Positions 1 through 8,228 of a stretch of DNA of 64,000 nt are shown piece by piece. The stretch comes from Micropruina glycogenica. GTDB taxonomy: Bacteria; Actinomycetota; Actinomycetes; Propionibacteriales; Propionibacteriaceae. The notes beneath the pieces were generated by a model. The model had not been told where the DNA came from. It saw only the letters and a list, made by a program, of their open reading frames with translations, and ran no database searches. The stretch is taken from the NCBI RefSeq assembly GCF_900289045.1, contig NZ_LT985188.1:3720001-3784000 (forward strand), written 5' to 3'. The position numbers were made by a program, and so were the translations under genes. Position 1 is the stretch's first letter. Each line of letters starts with the position of its first letter.

Positions 1-469
1 CTGTGCCCAACCGGTCGCCGGCTGGCGTCGCGGCGAGCGCGGCGCACCAGATCAGCGTCGCGTCGCCCAGACCGTCCGCACCCAGGGGTTCGGTGGACGG
101 CTCGGGAACGCCGGCGTACCCGAGCCGCAGGTGGTGCCGTCCGGCGTAGTGGGCCCAGTCGGGTTCGCGGCGCGGGGTGCCGTCGGGGCGGCGTCCGAGC
201 ACGGGTAGCAGCAGCGTGCACCCGGCAGCGTCCAGGGCGTCGATCAAACCCCAAGTGTCGGGCTCGTCACCGATCGAGGCGTACACCGCGACGGTGTGGT
301 GGCCGGCTGACGCCGCCACGGCCCTTGCGGTGCGCCGCTCGACCGCCTCGGCGGACTCGGGGCGTCGCCGCCCCTCACGGACGATCGCGCGCAGCGCTGC
401 CTTATCAGCCCGGGAACGGCCACCGTCCGCACCCCGCATCGGTGCGTGCGCAGGATCAGCCTCGGGCAT
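1..469 (-). CDS. fthC: 5-formyltetrahydrofolate cyclo-ligase, N-terminal part (runs off window)
   Basis: This enzyme converts 5-formyl-THF to 5,10-methenyl-THF using ATP, in cytosolic one-carbon metabolism. The reading frame starts at ATG 469 and is open to the window edge, so about 156 residues are seen and the 3' end is missing. The protein shows the family pattern: an Arg-rich N-terminal helix, then VAVYASIGDEPDT, then LLLPVLG, and at the edge a LAATPAGDRLGT segment, which is the start of the ALAVD..G.RLG.GGGYYDR signature. The gene is divergent from the MoeA-like gene. Pairing with glp/moeA on the opposite strand is a common actinobacterial order. Assignment rests on these motifs; the C-terminal GGGYYDR loop lies outside the window. 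Confidence 0.88.
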   Translation of the reverse strand, partial: MPEADPAHAPMRGADGGRSRADKAALRAIVREGRRRPESAEAVERRTARAVAASAGHHTVAVYASIGDEPDTWGLIDALDAAGCTLLLPVLGRRPDGTPRREPDWAHYAGRHHLRLGYAGVPEPSTEPLGADGLGDATLIWCAALAATPAGDRLGT

Positions 470-487
470 TGACCTATGGTAAGAGCC

Positions 488-1780
488 ATGGCGCTATTCG
501 GACGCAAGAAGAAGTCGCAGCCCGAGGCGGAACCCCAACAGGTGCAGCCCGACGAGACGCCCCAACCCGAACCCGAGGCGATCGGCGTGCACGAGTACCG
601 CACCGCGCTGCTCGAAGTCATCGAGCCGTTGCCGCCGATCGGCCTCGGCGTGCTCGACGCTTTCGGCCGCCGGCTCTGCGAAGACATCGTGGCCGACCTC
701 GACCTGCCCACGTTCACCAGCGCCGCCGTCGACGGCTACGCCGTGCACGCGGCGGACGTCGCCGAAGCCACCGACGACGAGCCGGTGCGACTGCCGGTGC
801 TCGACTCACTGGACGACCCCGCGTACCGTGGCGCGCCCCTGCTGCCCAACAGCACGGTGCGGGTGGCGGCCGGTGCGCCGATTCCTGAGGGGGCCGACGC
901 CGTGGTGCCCGTCGAGGCCACCGACGGCGGAGAGCACGAGGTCCAGGTGCGCACCGCCGTGACCACGGGGCAGCACCTGCGCACCGCCGGTTCTGATATC
1001 GCCGACGGCACCCTGCTGCTCGAAGCCGGCCGGGTGCTCGACGCGGGCGCCATCGGCCTGCTCGCCGAAGTGGGCCACGACAAGGTGCTCGTGCGGCAAC
1101 CGCCCCGGGTGGTGGTGCTCACTGTCGGCTCGAACCTGGTGCCGCCCGGCCTGCCGCTCGCTTCGCGCGCCCACCGTTACGACGCCACCACCACCCTGAT
1201 CGCGGCCGCGGCAAGGGCCGACGGGGCGCGGGTGTTCGCCGCGGGAACCTACGTCGACGACGCCGCGACGCTTGCCGAGGCGCTCAACGAACAGCTGATC
1301 CGGGCCGACCTGGTGGTGGTCGTCGGCGGCCTAGACGGAGCCGTGCCCCAAGTGCTGGCCGACCTCGGCGAGGTGAACCTGCACCGGGTGACGATCAACC
1401 CCGGCGGCACCCAGGCGTACGGCACGATCGGCGACGAGCACACGCCAGTGATCGTGTTGCCCGAGGGTGCGTCCTCGGCGTTCGTCGGCTACCACGCGTT
1501 CGTGCGTCCGGCCCTGCGTCGGCTGCAGGGCGAGCCGCACGACCGTCCACACACGCGCACGCTGCCCGCTCGGGTGGCAGTGCACGGCAAAGCGGCCGCC
1601 ACCGAACTGATTCCGGCGATCGTGTCCGAGCGGGGCGTCGAACCCGCCGGGGTGCCCGGCTCGGAGCTCGCCTACGACGTGGCCCGCGCCGACGCGCTCA
1701 TCGTGCTGCCCCCCGGCACCCACCTGGTGCCCGCAAACGCCGATGTGGAGGTCTGGGTGCTGACGCCACAGGCCCCATGA
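488..1780 (+). CDS. glp: MoeA/gephyrin-like protein, probable divisome protein Glp
   Basis: A 430-aa MoeA-family protein with a short basic then Pro/Glu/Gln-rich N-terminal extension (ALFGRKKK, residues 2-9). It has the family motif SAAVDGYAV and the MoeA C-terminal architecture. Two catalytic-type motifs are degraded: the usual GGVSxGxxD is GGLDGAVPQ, and LPGNPxS is LPEGASS. It is followed by an acetyltransferase and a single-TM SepX/GlpR-like protein, the layout known for Glp and its membrane receptor GlpR in corynebacteria (SepX in Streptomyces). I infer a role in cell division rather than molybdopterin insertion. Start: ATG 488 is preferred over ATG 476, because TATGGT at 475-480 could be a -10 box six to seven bases before it, implying a leaderless transcript. 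A true MoeA function cannot be excluded. Confidence 0.8.
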   Translation: MALFGRKKKSQPEAEPQQVQPDETPQPEPEAIGVHEYRTALLEVIEPLPPIGLGVLDAFGRRLCEDIVADLDLPTFTSAAVDGYAVHAADVAEATDDEPVRLPVLDSLDDPAYRGAPLLPNSTVRVAAGAPIPEGADAVVPVEATDGGEHEVQVRTAVTTGQHLRTAGSDIADGTLLLEAGRVLDAGAIGLLAEVGHDKVLVRQPPRVVVLTVGSNLVPPGLPLASRAHRYDATTTLIAAAARADGARVFAAGTYVDDAATLAEALNEQLIRADLVVVVGGLDGAVPQVLADLGEVNLHRVTINPGGTQAYGTIGDEHTPVIVLPEGASSAFVGYHAFVRPALRRLQGEPHDRPHTRTLPARVAVHGKAAATELIPAIVSERGVEPAGVPGSELAYDVARADALIVLPPGTHLVPANADVEVWVLTPQAP

Positions 1781-2391
1781 CCACCCAGCAGCAGTGGCCG
1801 GTCGAACTGAGCCACGGCCCGGTCACGCTGCGGCCGTGGCGGTTGCAGGATCGACGGGCCTGGAACGAGATTCGGCAACGCAACGCCGCGTGGACCGCCC
1901 CCTGGGACTCGACCCGTCCGCCCGACTCGATCGAGCCGCCGCTCACGTTCGCCGGCATGGTGCGCCAGTTCAATCGCCGGGCCCGGTTGGGCCAGATGCT
2001 GCCGTTCGCCGTCGACTACCGACCGGACGGCCAGGCGTGGGTGCTGGCCGGACAGTTGACGATTTCGGGCATCACCCACGGCTCGGCCAGTTGGGCGCAA
2101 GCGGGCTATTGGGTCGATCAGCGCTGGGCCGGCCGGGGCATCATTCCGACCGCGTTGGCGCTGGCCGTCGACCACTGCTTCTTCACCCTGCACCTGCACC
2201 GCATGGAGGTGGCGATCCGGCCCGAGAACGTCCGCAGCCTGCGCGTGGTCGAGAAGCTCGGTTTTCGCCACGAGGGCAGCCGGGCGCGCTACATGCACGT
2301 GGACGGCGACTGGCGCGACCACGAGATGTTCGCCCTGCACGCCGACGAAGTGGGGCCCGGACTGCTCGCTCGGTTGGAGCATTCGGCCTGA
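1777..2391 (+). CDS. GNAT-family N-acetyltransferase (RimJ/RimL type)
   Basis: A 204-aa acetyltransferase of the RimJ/RimL class, which usually acetylates protein N-termini or related amines with acetyl-CoA. Family features are the opening VTLRPWRLQDRRAW, the central GYWVDQRWAGRGIIPTAL (acetyl-CoA-binding region, with the R/Q-x-x-G-x-G loop reduced to AGRG), and the late NVRSLRVVEKLGF motif typical of this subfamily. The start overlaps the stop of the preceding gene (ATGA at 1777-1780), so translation is coupled. It sits between the Glp-like and GlpR-like genes, as in other actinobacteria. Its substrate there is unknown. Confidence 0.88.
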   Translation: MTTQQQWPVELSHGPVTLRPWRLQDRRAWNEIRQRNAAWTAPWDSTRPPDSIEPPLTFAGMVRQFNRRARLGQMLPFAVDYRPDGQAWVLAGQLTISGITHGSASWAQAGYWVDQRWAGRGIIPTALALAVDHCFFTLHLHRMEVAIRPENVRSLRVVEKLGFRHEGSRARYMHVDGDWRDHEMFALHADEVGPGLLARLEHSA

Positions 2392-2451
2392 TCAGCCGAC
2401 ACTCCGCGGCGGCTCCGCCAGGTCTGCGCTCGGCCCCCGTAGCGTCGGGGT

Positions 2452-3192
2452 GTGGGTTTGACGGGAGTGATCTTCGGCGTGATCGCCGCCGCCTGGCTGG
2501 TGTATCTGGTGCCGTACTTCCTCAAGCGCCAGGCCGATCCGTCGACCGACGAGATCGACCCGGCCGCTCCGTTCTCTGCCTCGGTCACCATCGTGCGCCG
2601 GGGCACGTCGCTGGCAACCGCCGACGAGGGCACGGCGATCGTGTCGACGCCGCTGACCCGGCGCGCGGCCCTCTACGAACTGGGTCAGATCGAGCGGCAG
2701 GCGGCCGCCCGGCGGCGCCGGGTGCTGCTGGTGCTGGCCGTGGCGCTCCTGGGCGTGAGCGTGCCGGTTGCGACCGGACATGTGCTGTGGTGGGCGCCGA
2801 TCATTCCGGCCGGATTGCTGCTGCTGTTTCTGGTGGTCGCTCGGTTCAGCGTGCGCGCCATGCGGCGTGATCTCGACGCGCGGGCCGGTCGCATTCGTGA
2901 GTGCGGCGACGAGCAGACGGTGGCGATCGCGGTGCTCAGCCAAGACGACGATGCGTCCGAGGCGTCGATCGAACTGACCGCGCCGGTGTCGCAGCCGGGA
3001 TCGCTCTGGGACCCGATTCCGATCACCGCACCCACGTACGTCTCGAAGCCGCTCGCGCCGCGCACCGTGCGCACCATCGATCTGTCGGCGCCGATCGCAC
3101 CGGCCAGTGACGTGCCGGTGACGGCAGACCCGCTGCCGGTGGAGCGTCCAGAGGCCGACGAAGACGAGGGACGGCGCGCGGTCGGCGAGTGA
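2452..3192 (+). CDS. GlpR/SepX-like membrane protein
   Basis: A 246-aa membrane protein. A first transmembrane helix at residues 1-22 is followed by LVPYFLKRQ, the characteristic start of SepX/GlpR proteins. A cytoplasmic stretch and two closely spaced hydrophobic segments follow (about residues 86-105 and 107-126, split by the short TGHVLWWAP turn), then a variable acidic tail. In Streptomyces (SepX) and Corynebacterium (GlpR) the family helps organise the FtsZ division machinery and partners the MoeA-like Glp. The start is GTG 2452; no other in-frame start gives the conserved N-terminus. It ends immediately before a palindromic repeat that could terminate transcription. Function is inferred from the N-terminal motif and the glp context. 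Confidence 0.75.
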   Translation: MGLTGVIFGVIAAAWLVYLVPYFLKRQADPSTDEIDPAAPFSASVTIVRRGTSLATADEGTAIVSTPLTRRAALYELGQIERQAAARRRRVLLVLAVALLGVSVPVATGHVLWWAPIIPAGLLLLFLVVARFSVRAMRRDLDARAGRIRECGDEQTVAIAVLSQDDDASEASIELTAPVSQPGSLWDPIPITAPTYVSKPLAPRTVRTIDLSAPIAPASDVPVTADPLPVERPEADEDEGRRAVGE

Positions 3193-3227
3193 GGCCGGCC
3201 GCTGGTCGAGCTTGTCGAGAGCCGGCC
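3193..3227. repeat. Dispersed palindromic repeat (GGTCGAG family), possible terminator
   Basis: It begins directly after the glpR stop codon. The 7-bp arms GGCCGGC (3193-3199) and GCCGGCC (3221-3227) flank a core GCTGGTCGAGCTTGTCGAGA. The same core recurs at 25418, 31550, 31662, 36954, 44732 and 54892. The stem could also act as an intrinsic terminator, but there is no T tract. Confidence 0.7.
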
Positions 3228-3284
3228 GAACCGTGGGGGGCGGGGTCGCTCAAGTGGTGCTGGTGACCCGAGGCGTGGAGGCAA

Positions 3285-3360
3285 TCGATGCCGGCATCGG
3301 TCTCAGCCGCCAGGTTCGGTAACTACTGCCGGGCGACGACGCGGCAGCAGTGCACGAAGG
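3285..3360 (+). repeat. Dispersed GATGCCGGCATC-core repeat, copy 1
   Basis: This contains the palindrome GATGCCGGCATC followed by GGTC, and further on an imperfect hairpin with ACTGCCG and CGGCAGCAGT arms. A diverged copy lies inverted at about 49025-49105 with the same order of blocks. It looks like a small non-autonomous intergenic repeat. The rest of the 3228-3432 gap shows no gene. Confidence 0.45.
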
Positions 3361-3432
3361 CGGCAGCAGACATCCATGGCGGCATCGATTGGACCCTGGC
3401 TAGGCCAAGGTGAAGCGCACGCGGTTGTTTGG

Positions 3433-3438
3433 TAGAGT
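3433..3438 (+). promoter_or_regulatory. Probable -10 box of tRNA-Ala
   Basis: TAGAGT lies 22 bases before the first base of the tRNA. The same hexamer stands before tRNA-Gln at 57686. No clear -35 box is seen. Confidence 0.45.
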
Positions 3439-3460
3439 CGTTGTGCTCGTTGAGCAACCT

Positions 3461-3536
3461 GGGGCTATGGCGCAGTTGGTAGCGCGTCTCGTTCGCAATG
3501 AGAAGGTCAGGGGTTCGAATCCCCTTAGCTCCACCA
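3461..3536 (+). tRNA. tRNA-Ala (CGC anticodon)
   Basis: The cloverleaf is complete: acceptor GGGGCTA/TAGCTCC with the G3:U70 wobble that marks alanine tRNA, D arm GCGC/GCGC, anticodon stem TCTCG/TGAGA around loop TTCGCAA (anticodon CGC, reading GCG), and T arm AGGGG-TTCGAAT-CCCCT. The discriminator is A and CCA is encoded (3534-3536). Remnants of a conjugative element begin about 110 bases downstream, so its 3' end is a plausible integration site. I found no second copy of the 3' end elsewhere in the window. Confidence 0.96.
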
Positions 3537-3572
3537 CCCGGCCAAGGCTCTGACAAGGGTAATCAGGCCGAT

Positions 3573-4432
3573 TCATCGCTCTTCGAGCCCCTCACATCGC
3601 CCGACATGCCCGCACGCGTGCCCCCGGTGTGCCCCGCAGCATTCAAACGCGATGGGATCACTGACCGAGGCGAGGTCGGCGTCCATCGGTGCCGAGACCT
3701 GAGTGATCGCGACGAGGAACATCACGACGAGCACGAGCTTTGAGCAGATCAGCGCGACAACGAACATCGCCCACTTCCCGATCCACCCGCGCGAGGCATC
3801 CCACGAGGCACCCGAGAAGGCGAGCGGCGCGAACACCACCGCGACCAGCAGCAGCGCTTTCCTGACGAGGAGAGACAGCCACACGATGGCGGCGGCGGTG
3901 ATCGCGAGGCCGGCCATGAAGATCGTGATGATCGCTCCGACGCCGGGGGCGGCGATGTTGATGCCGACCAGCCCTGCGGCGAGGAGGCGATCTTGTCGCC
4001 CATCGACTCGGTGGTCTCTCCTGCGGCTTGCACGATCCCGATGCACAGCTGATCGACGACTTCCAGCAACAGCGCCGTGAGAGTGATGACCACGAACGAC
4101 CCGAGGACGGGCTTCGCCAGGCCGAGCGCGGCGCGGGTGAGGGCGGTGGGGTCGCGTCGGATCAGGCCGGTGATGAGTTGGAGGCAGAAGAAGATCAGCA
4201 TCACGAAGACCGCGATGCCGAACAGCAGGTTGTAGACGGCGATGTAGCCGGGCTTGGTGACATCCACCAGGGTCGTGGTGTCGAAGACCGACCAGACCGC
4301 CTCGAACAGCCACCCGGCGGCGGCACCCATCGCCTGGGCGAGCCAGTCGAACGGGGCGGCGACCAGAGAGGCGGCTCCTTCGCCGACGGCATTGCAGACC
4401 GAGGAGAACACGGGAACGTCGCACACGCCCAT
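3573..4432 (-). pseudogene. Truncated, frameshifted conjugal transfer protein (TrbL/VirB6-like)
   Basis: The N-terminal part (from ATG 4432: MGVCDVPVFSSVCNAVGEG..) and the downstream part (LVGINIAAPGVGAI.., LVRKALLLVAVVFAPLAFSG..) match the multi-spanning TrbL-like mating-pore protein of actinobacterial integrative conjugative elements. The two parts are in different frames. One base is missing near 3985, after the MGDKIA segment. Similarity stops at about 3650 (SDPIA), and the remaining codons to 3573 are unrelated, so the 3' part was deleted at the junction with the tRNA-Ala flank. It directly follows the DUF6112-type gene, as in intact elements. It is almost certainly non-functional. Confidence 0.75.
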
Positions 4433-4467
4433 CACGAACACCAGCACTCTCGACGACGACAGTCGGG

Positions 4468-4787
4468 TCAGACGGACTGGCCGACGTTCCAAAGAAGTTG
4501 ATGAGCGTCACCGACGCGCCGCAGATCACCGCAGCGCCACAGGAGACGAGGACGCCGATCTTCCCGCGCGAGGCGAGGTGCGGGTTGGACGAGTTCGCAC
4601 CGAAGCCCCACACGATTGCAGACACGATCAACGCGAGCACGGACAGGATCAGGCCGATGGTCATCACAGCGCCGACGATGGTGCGCAGCTGGTTGATCCC
4701 CGGCAGGCCGTTGGTGTTGGGGTCGATGTTGATGTCCGTCGGCACCAGCAGCGGCGCGGACATGACGTTGGCGAGCAGATCGAACAC
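4468..4787 (-). pseudogene. DUF6112-type ICE membrane protein, one-base frameshift near the C-terminus
   Basis: This is a small two-helix membrane protein found just upstream of trbL-like genes in actinobacterial conjugative elements. It has GTG start 4787 with a perfect AAGGAG eight bases before it. The protein reads VFDLLANVMSAPLL.., then GLPGINQLRTIVGAVM.., then SSNPHLASRGKIGV... After TLINFF, near 4490, the frame breaks. Adding one T to the TTT run would restore the expected ending WNVGQSV and the stop at 4468 (106 aa). As it stands the frame reads on into unrelated sequence. A sequencing error is the alternative, but the neighbouring gene is also broken. Confidence 0.7.
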
Positions 4788-4977
4788 GGTAGGTCTCCTT
4801 GGCGACGGGCGACCCGCCCACGAACTCGCAGACGGGGTACACGCCACAGGTGCACCCGCCAAACGTTCCGCAGGCCAGCGGAAACCACAGCCAGCGAAGC
4901 TGTCCTACGGGTTGCTGATAACTCCCGCCAGTAGCACGCTTTACGGGGCTACCAAGTCGGCGCTTTGTCGGCTGCTT
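4788..4977. other. Gap inside the island with no clear gene
   Basis: The interval lies between the DUF6112-type remnant and the DUF3817 gene and contains no convincing reading frame. It probably marks the join between the conjugative-element remnant and the transporter operon. No repeat or integrase is visible. Confidence 0.4.
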
Positions 4978-5457
4978 TTAGTCACGGGGCACGGGTGGCC
5001 CCAGCCAGAGCAGGGTGATGAAGAGCGTCGTCACGAGCAGGATCAGCACGATGATCGACAGGAGTACATGTCGTAGTACCCAGGCCTGGACATGCTCGAT
5101 GAACCCGTGCGGTGCCTCACCGCCGGGCGCGAGCCGCCAATCGCCGGTCAGCAGCCCTTTGCGATCGGCGACGATCTCGAACGGCACCGTGGCGAAAGGG
5201 ATGATCGCGAGCAGCAGCCCGGTGAGTCCGAGTCGGAGAGGCCATTTCTGGTTCACGCATACGAAGATCGTGGTCGCGGAGTAGCACAGGAAGACGAATC
5301 CGTGGATGCCTCCGGCGATCGGGACGAGGTCGGTGACCTCGAACGCGCGGAGAACGAGCGCCGTGATGAGACCGGCCCAGGTGAACATCTCGGCGATGGC
5401 GAAGCTCCGGAAGAGCATGCGCGGGCTGATGGTCTGGGGTTTGTTCGTCGTGGTCAT
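4978..5457 (-). CDS. DUF3817 family membrane protein
   Basis: A 159-aa integral membrane protein with four hydrophobic segments (about residues 15-37, 43-65, 74-94 and 128-152). The family features are FRSFAIAEMFTWAGL near the start, GGIHGFVFLCY, and a Trp/Lys/Arg turn before the third helix. It has no known enzymatic function. Related proteins are often encoded beside transporters. The start ATGA overlaps the stop of the MFS gene (5454-5457), so the two are co-translated as the last genes of the minus-strand operon. Confidence 0.8.
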   Translation of the reverse strand: MTTTNKPQTISPRMLFRSFAIAEMFTWAGLITALVLRAFEVTDLVPIAGGIHGFVFLCYSATTIFVCVNQKWPLRLGLTGLLLAIIPFATVPFEIVADRKGLLTGDWRLAPGGEAPHGFIEHVQAWVLRHVLLSIIVLILLVTTLFITLLWLGPPVPRD

Positions 5458-7120
5458 GAAGGATGAGCCTCTTGCTGTGCTGACGGGTTGATGGGAGTCG
5501 CAACCGATGCACGGCGCAGGCGAAGGGCACCGATGAATCCGAGCGCGAGGAACACGGTCGCGATCAGGAGCGCCCAGCGGGTCGCATCGGCGAATCCGCT
5601 CGTGAGCGCGTCGACAGCCGTCGCGGTCTGATCGCCGAGACTGCTACTGCTTCCCTGTTCTCGCAGCTGCATGATCGTGGTGCCCGCGGACTGGCGGGTG
5701 GCGTCGGCAAGCGAGTCCGCCTCCGCGCCGGTGAGTCCCGCGTCGCCGAGGGCGGTGGGGAGAGTGAGCGCGAGGGAGATCGAGAGCGTCGCTCCAGCGA
5801 ATGCGGTTCCGAGGGCGGAGCCGATCTGCCGGACGGTGCTCTGGGTGGCCGATCCCTGTCCGGAGACTTCGACGGGGATGTCCCGAAGGACGGTACCGGT
5901 GAGCTGTGCGGAGGCGAGACCGAGGCCGAGACCGTAGACGACCAGAGGGATCGCGATGAGCCAGCCCGGGGTCGCAGGCCCGAGGAGCAGTGCGAGGATG
6001 AGGACGCCTGCGACTTCGAGGCCCAGCCCGATGAGTACGGTTCCGGGCGCGCCGAACCTCGCGGCGAGATGCCGGGCCGCGGCACCGGAGAGGAACGCGC
6101 CGACGGCCATCGCGGCGAGCACGAGGCCGGCGCCCATGACGTCGAGACCAAGGGCGTTGATGAGGTAGAGCGGGAGGACGAAGATGATCGCGAACGACCG
6201 ACGGCGACCATCGCGGCGGTGAGGTTCCCCCACGAGAACGTGGAGAACGAGAACAGGGCGAGGTCGAGGAGCGCGGCGCGCTGCACCTTCTCGCGGTGTC
6301 GTTCCCAGATCACGAACAGGACCAGCGCGATCGCGGCAACGGCGAACGCGACGGGCACGGCGGAGATCGCTGCATCTTTCGGCCATACCCATCCGAAGAC
6401 GGTGAGGTCGCTCTTCGGGGTCCACCAGCCAAGGTCGGGGCCTTCGACGACGGCGAACACGAGCGCCCCGAATCCGATGGCGCTGAGCAGCGCGCCGTCG
6501 ACATCGATACCGGGACGCTTCTTCTCGCCGCGCGTCTCGGGCACGGTGAAGAGCGCGGCGATGAACACGAGGACGCCAAGTGGGAGGTTCACCAGGAAGA
6601 TCCAGTGCCACGAGGCCCACTGGGTGAGCGCACCGCCGGCGAGTGGGCCGACGGCGGCAGCGCCGGAGATCACGGCGCCCCATACCCCGAACGCCGCGGC
6701 ACGGTATTTGCCTCGAAACACGGCGTTCACGGTGGAGAGGGTGGAGGGCATGATGAACGCCGCCCCGACTGCCTGCACCGCACGCGCCCCGATCAGCACC
6801 CCCGCGGTGGACGCGGCGGCGGCGAGCAGACTGCCGGCGACGAACACGATGAGGCCTGCGAGGAAGAGCCGCTTGCGCCCCCACCGGTCCGCGAGGTTTC
6901 CAGTAGAGAGAAGCAAGGCGGCGAGCAGCACGGCGTAGAGGCTGTTCACCCATTGCGCGTCGGTGAGGTCGAGATGCAGGTCGCCGATGATGGCGGGCAG
7001 CGCGACACCGACGATCGTGCCGTCGAGCACGATGAGGCCGAGCCCGATGGAGAGGACGGCAAGGCCGAGCCATTCCCGCCGGGTCGGCACGCTCTCCTGG
7101 GTGGTCGGTGCTGCAGTCAT
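5454..7120 (-). pseudogene. DHA2-family MFS exporter, frameshifted
   Basis: The gene encodes a 14-helix drug:H+ antiporter of the EmrB/QacA type. The first part (from ATG 7120) has DGTIVGVALPAI (motif C-like), GNLADRWGRKRLF (motif A) and VQAVGAAFIMPSTLS. The second part, SFAIIFVLPLYLINALGLD.. to the C-terminus, is in another frame. One base is missing near 6191-6204, so the protein breaks at about residue 308 of about 555. If the frameshift is real, only the first eight or so helices are made. It overlaps the DUF3817 gene and lies three bases after the DUF2871 gene. It may be a decaying gene or an assembly error; the sequence alone cannot say which. Confidence 0.8.
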
Positions 7121-7122
7121 GG

Positions 7123-7566
7123 TCAGGCCGCCGCGGCTTCGGCGGGCACCGGCGTGCGGCCGGTAACGGCGCGGCGCAGCGCGACGAAGAAGACGATCAT
7201 GCCTGCCGTGATCGCGATGTGCCCCAGTCCTGCGATCCCCGCGATCATCGCGTTCGATTCCTGACCGAGGACGGTGAGGGTGCCGTGCCAGATGAGCATC
7301 GCGGAGGTGAGGATCACTCCGGCGTTGTAGAGCCAGAAGAACCAGGCGAACAGCTTCGGGCTGCGGGAGATCGTGAAGACCTTTTCGAGGGCGAGCACGA
7401 TCAGCAACACGATGAACCCGAGGGTCAGCAGGTGCGTATGGGCGAGGCCGAGCTGGGTGAACTGGCCCTCGGGGAAGTCGTTGAGCTTGGTGAACTCGCG
7501 GTAGAACAGGCCGGAGGCGACACCGGCGAGCATGTAGATGAACGAGGCGTTGAGCAGTCTCTTCAT
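7123..7566 (-). CDS. DUF2871 family membrane protein
   Basis: A 147-aa membrane protein with four helices. The family pattern is clear: MKRLLNASFIYMLAGVASG, FYREFTKLNDF, AHTHLLTLGFIVLLIVL with conserved histidines, then ALEKVF and a late GHIAITAG. The His-rich helix recalls haem- or metal-binding membrane proteins, but no function is established. An AAGGAA ribosome-binding site precedes ATG 7566. It is three bases from the MFS gene and 41 bases from the response regulator, within one minus-strand operon. Confidence 0.82.
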   Translation of the reverse strand: MKRLLNASFIYMLAGVASGLFYREFTKLNDFPEGQFTQLGLAHTHLLTLGFIVLLIVLALEKVFTISRSPKLFAWFFWLYNAGVILTSAMLIWHGTLTVLGQESNAMIAGIAGLGHIAITAGMIVFFVALRRAVTGRTPVPAEAAAA

Positions 7567-7607
7567 GGGTCAGGGATTCCTTTCGATGGGCGGATTTCTG
7601 GTCGCGG

Positions 7608-8228
7608 TCAGATCAGGCCGGTCTCCTGCGCGACATGGATCGCGCGGGAGCGGCTGTCAACACCGAGCTTGGTAAAGATGTGGACGAGGTGGCTCTTGAC
7701 GGTGGCCTCGGTGACGAAGAGGGCACGGGCGATCTCCTTGTTCGCCGATCCGGTTGCGAGCAGACGGAGCACGTCGATCTCTCGGTCGGTGAGACGTGGG
7801 AGTGGGCTGCGCATGCCCTTGAGCACCCGGGAGGCGAGATCGGGGGCGAGTACCGTGTCGCCGGCTGCGGCACGCTGGATGCCGTCGATGATGACGTCGG
7901 GGTCGACTTCTTTGAGGAGGTAACCCGCTGCGCCTGCTTCGATTGCCCCGAGGATTTCGGCGTCGCGATCGAAGGTGGTCAGGATGAGCACCGCAGGGGC
8001 GGGGTCGAGGGCGCGGAGCGCGGCCGTGGTCTGGATGCCGTCGATGCCGTTGCCGAGGCGCAAGTCGCAGAGCACCACATCGGGGCGCAGATGTGCGGCC
8101 AGGGCGAGCGCCTCCTCGCCGGTAGCGGCCTCGCCGACGACCTGCAGAGTCTCCGCCGCATCGAGTACGGCACGGAGCCCGCTGCGCACGACCGGGTGGT
8201 CATCGACCAGGAGCACGGTGGTGGTCAT
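7608..8228 (-). CDS. NarL/LuxR-family response regulator
   Basis: A 206-aa response regulator. The receiver domain is residues 1-120, with acidic DD at 9-10, the phosphoacceptor D55 in [11 protein letters not shown], a Thr in LILTTF and a Lys in LLKEVD. The helix-turn-helix domain spans about 140-206 ([27 protein letters not shown]..). It should be phosphorylated by the adjacent histidine kinase and control transcription, most simply of its own transporter operon. The start overlaps the kinase stop by four bases. An inverted repeat upstream of the MMPL gene (11632-11649) is a candidate binding site. Confidence 0.92.
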   Translation of the reverse strand: MTTTVLLVDDHPVVRSGLRAVLDAAETLQVVGEAATGEEALALAAHLRPDVVLCDLRLGNGIDGIQTTAALRALDPAPAVLILTTFDRDAEILGAIEAGAAGYLLKEVDPDVIIDGIQRAAAGDTVLAPDLASRVLKGMRSPLPRLTDREIDVLRLLATGSANKEIARALFVTEATVKSHLVHIFTKLGVDSRSRAIHVAQETGLI

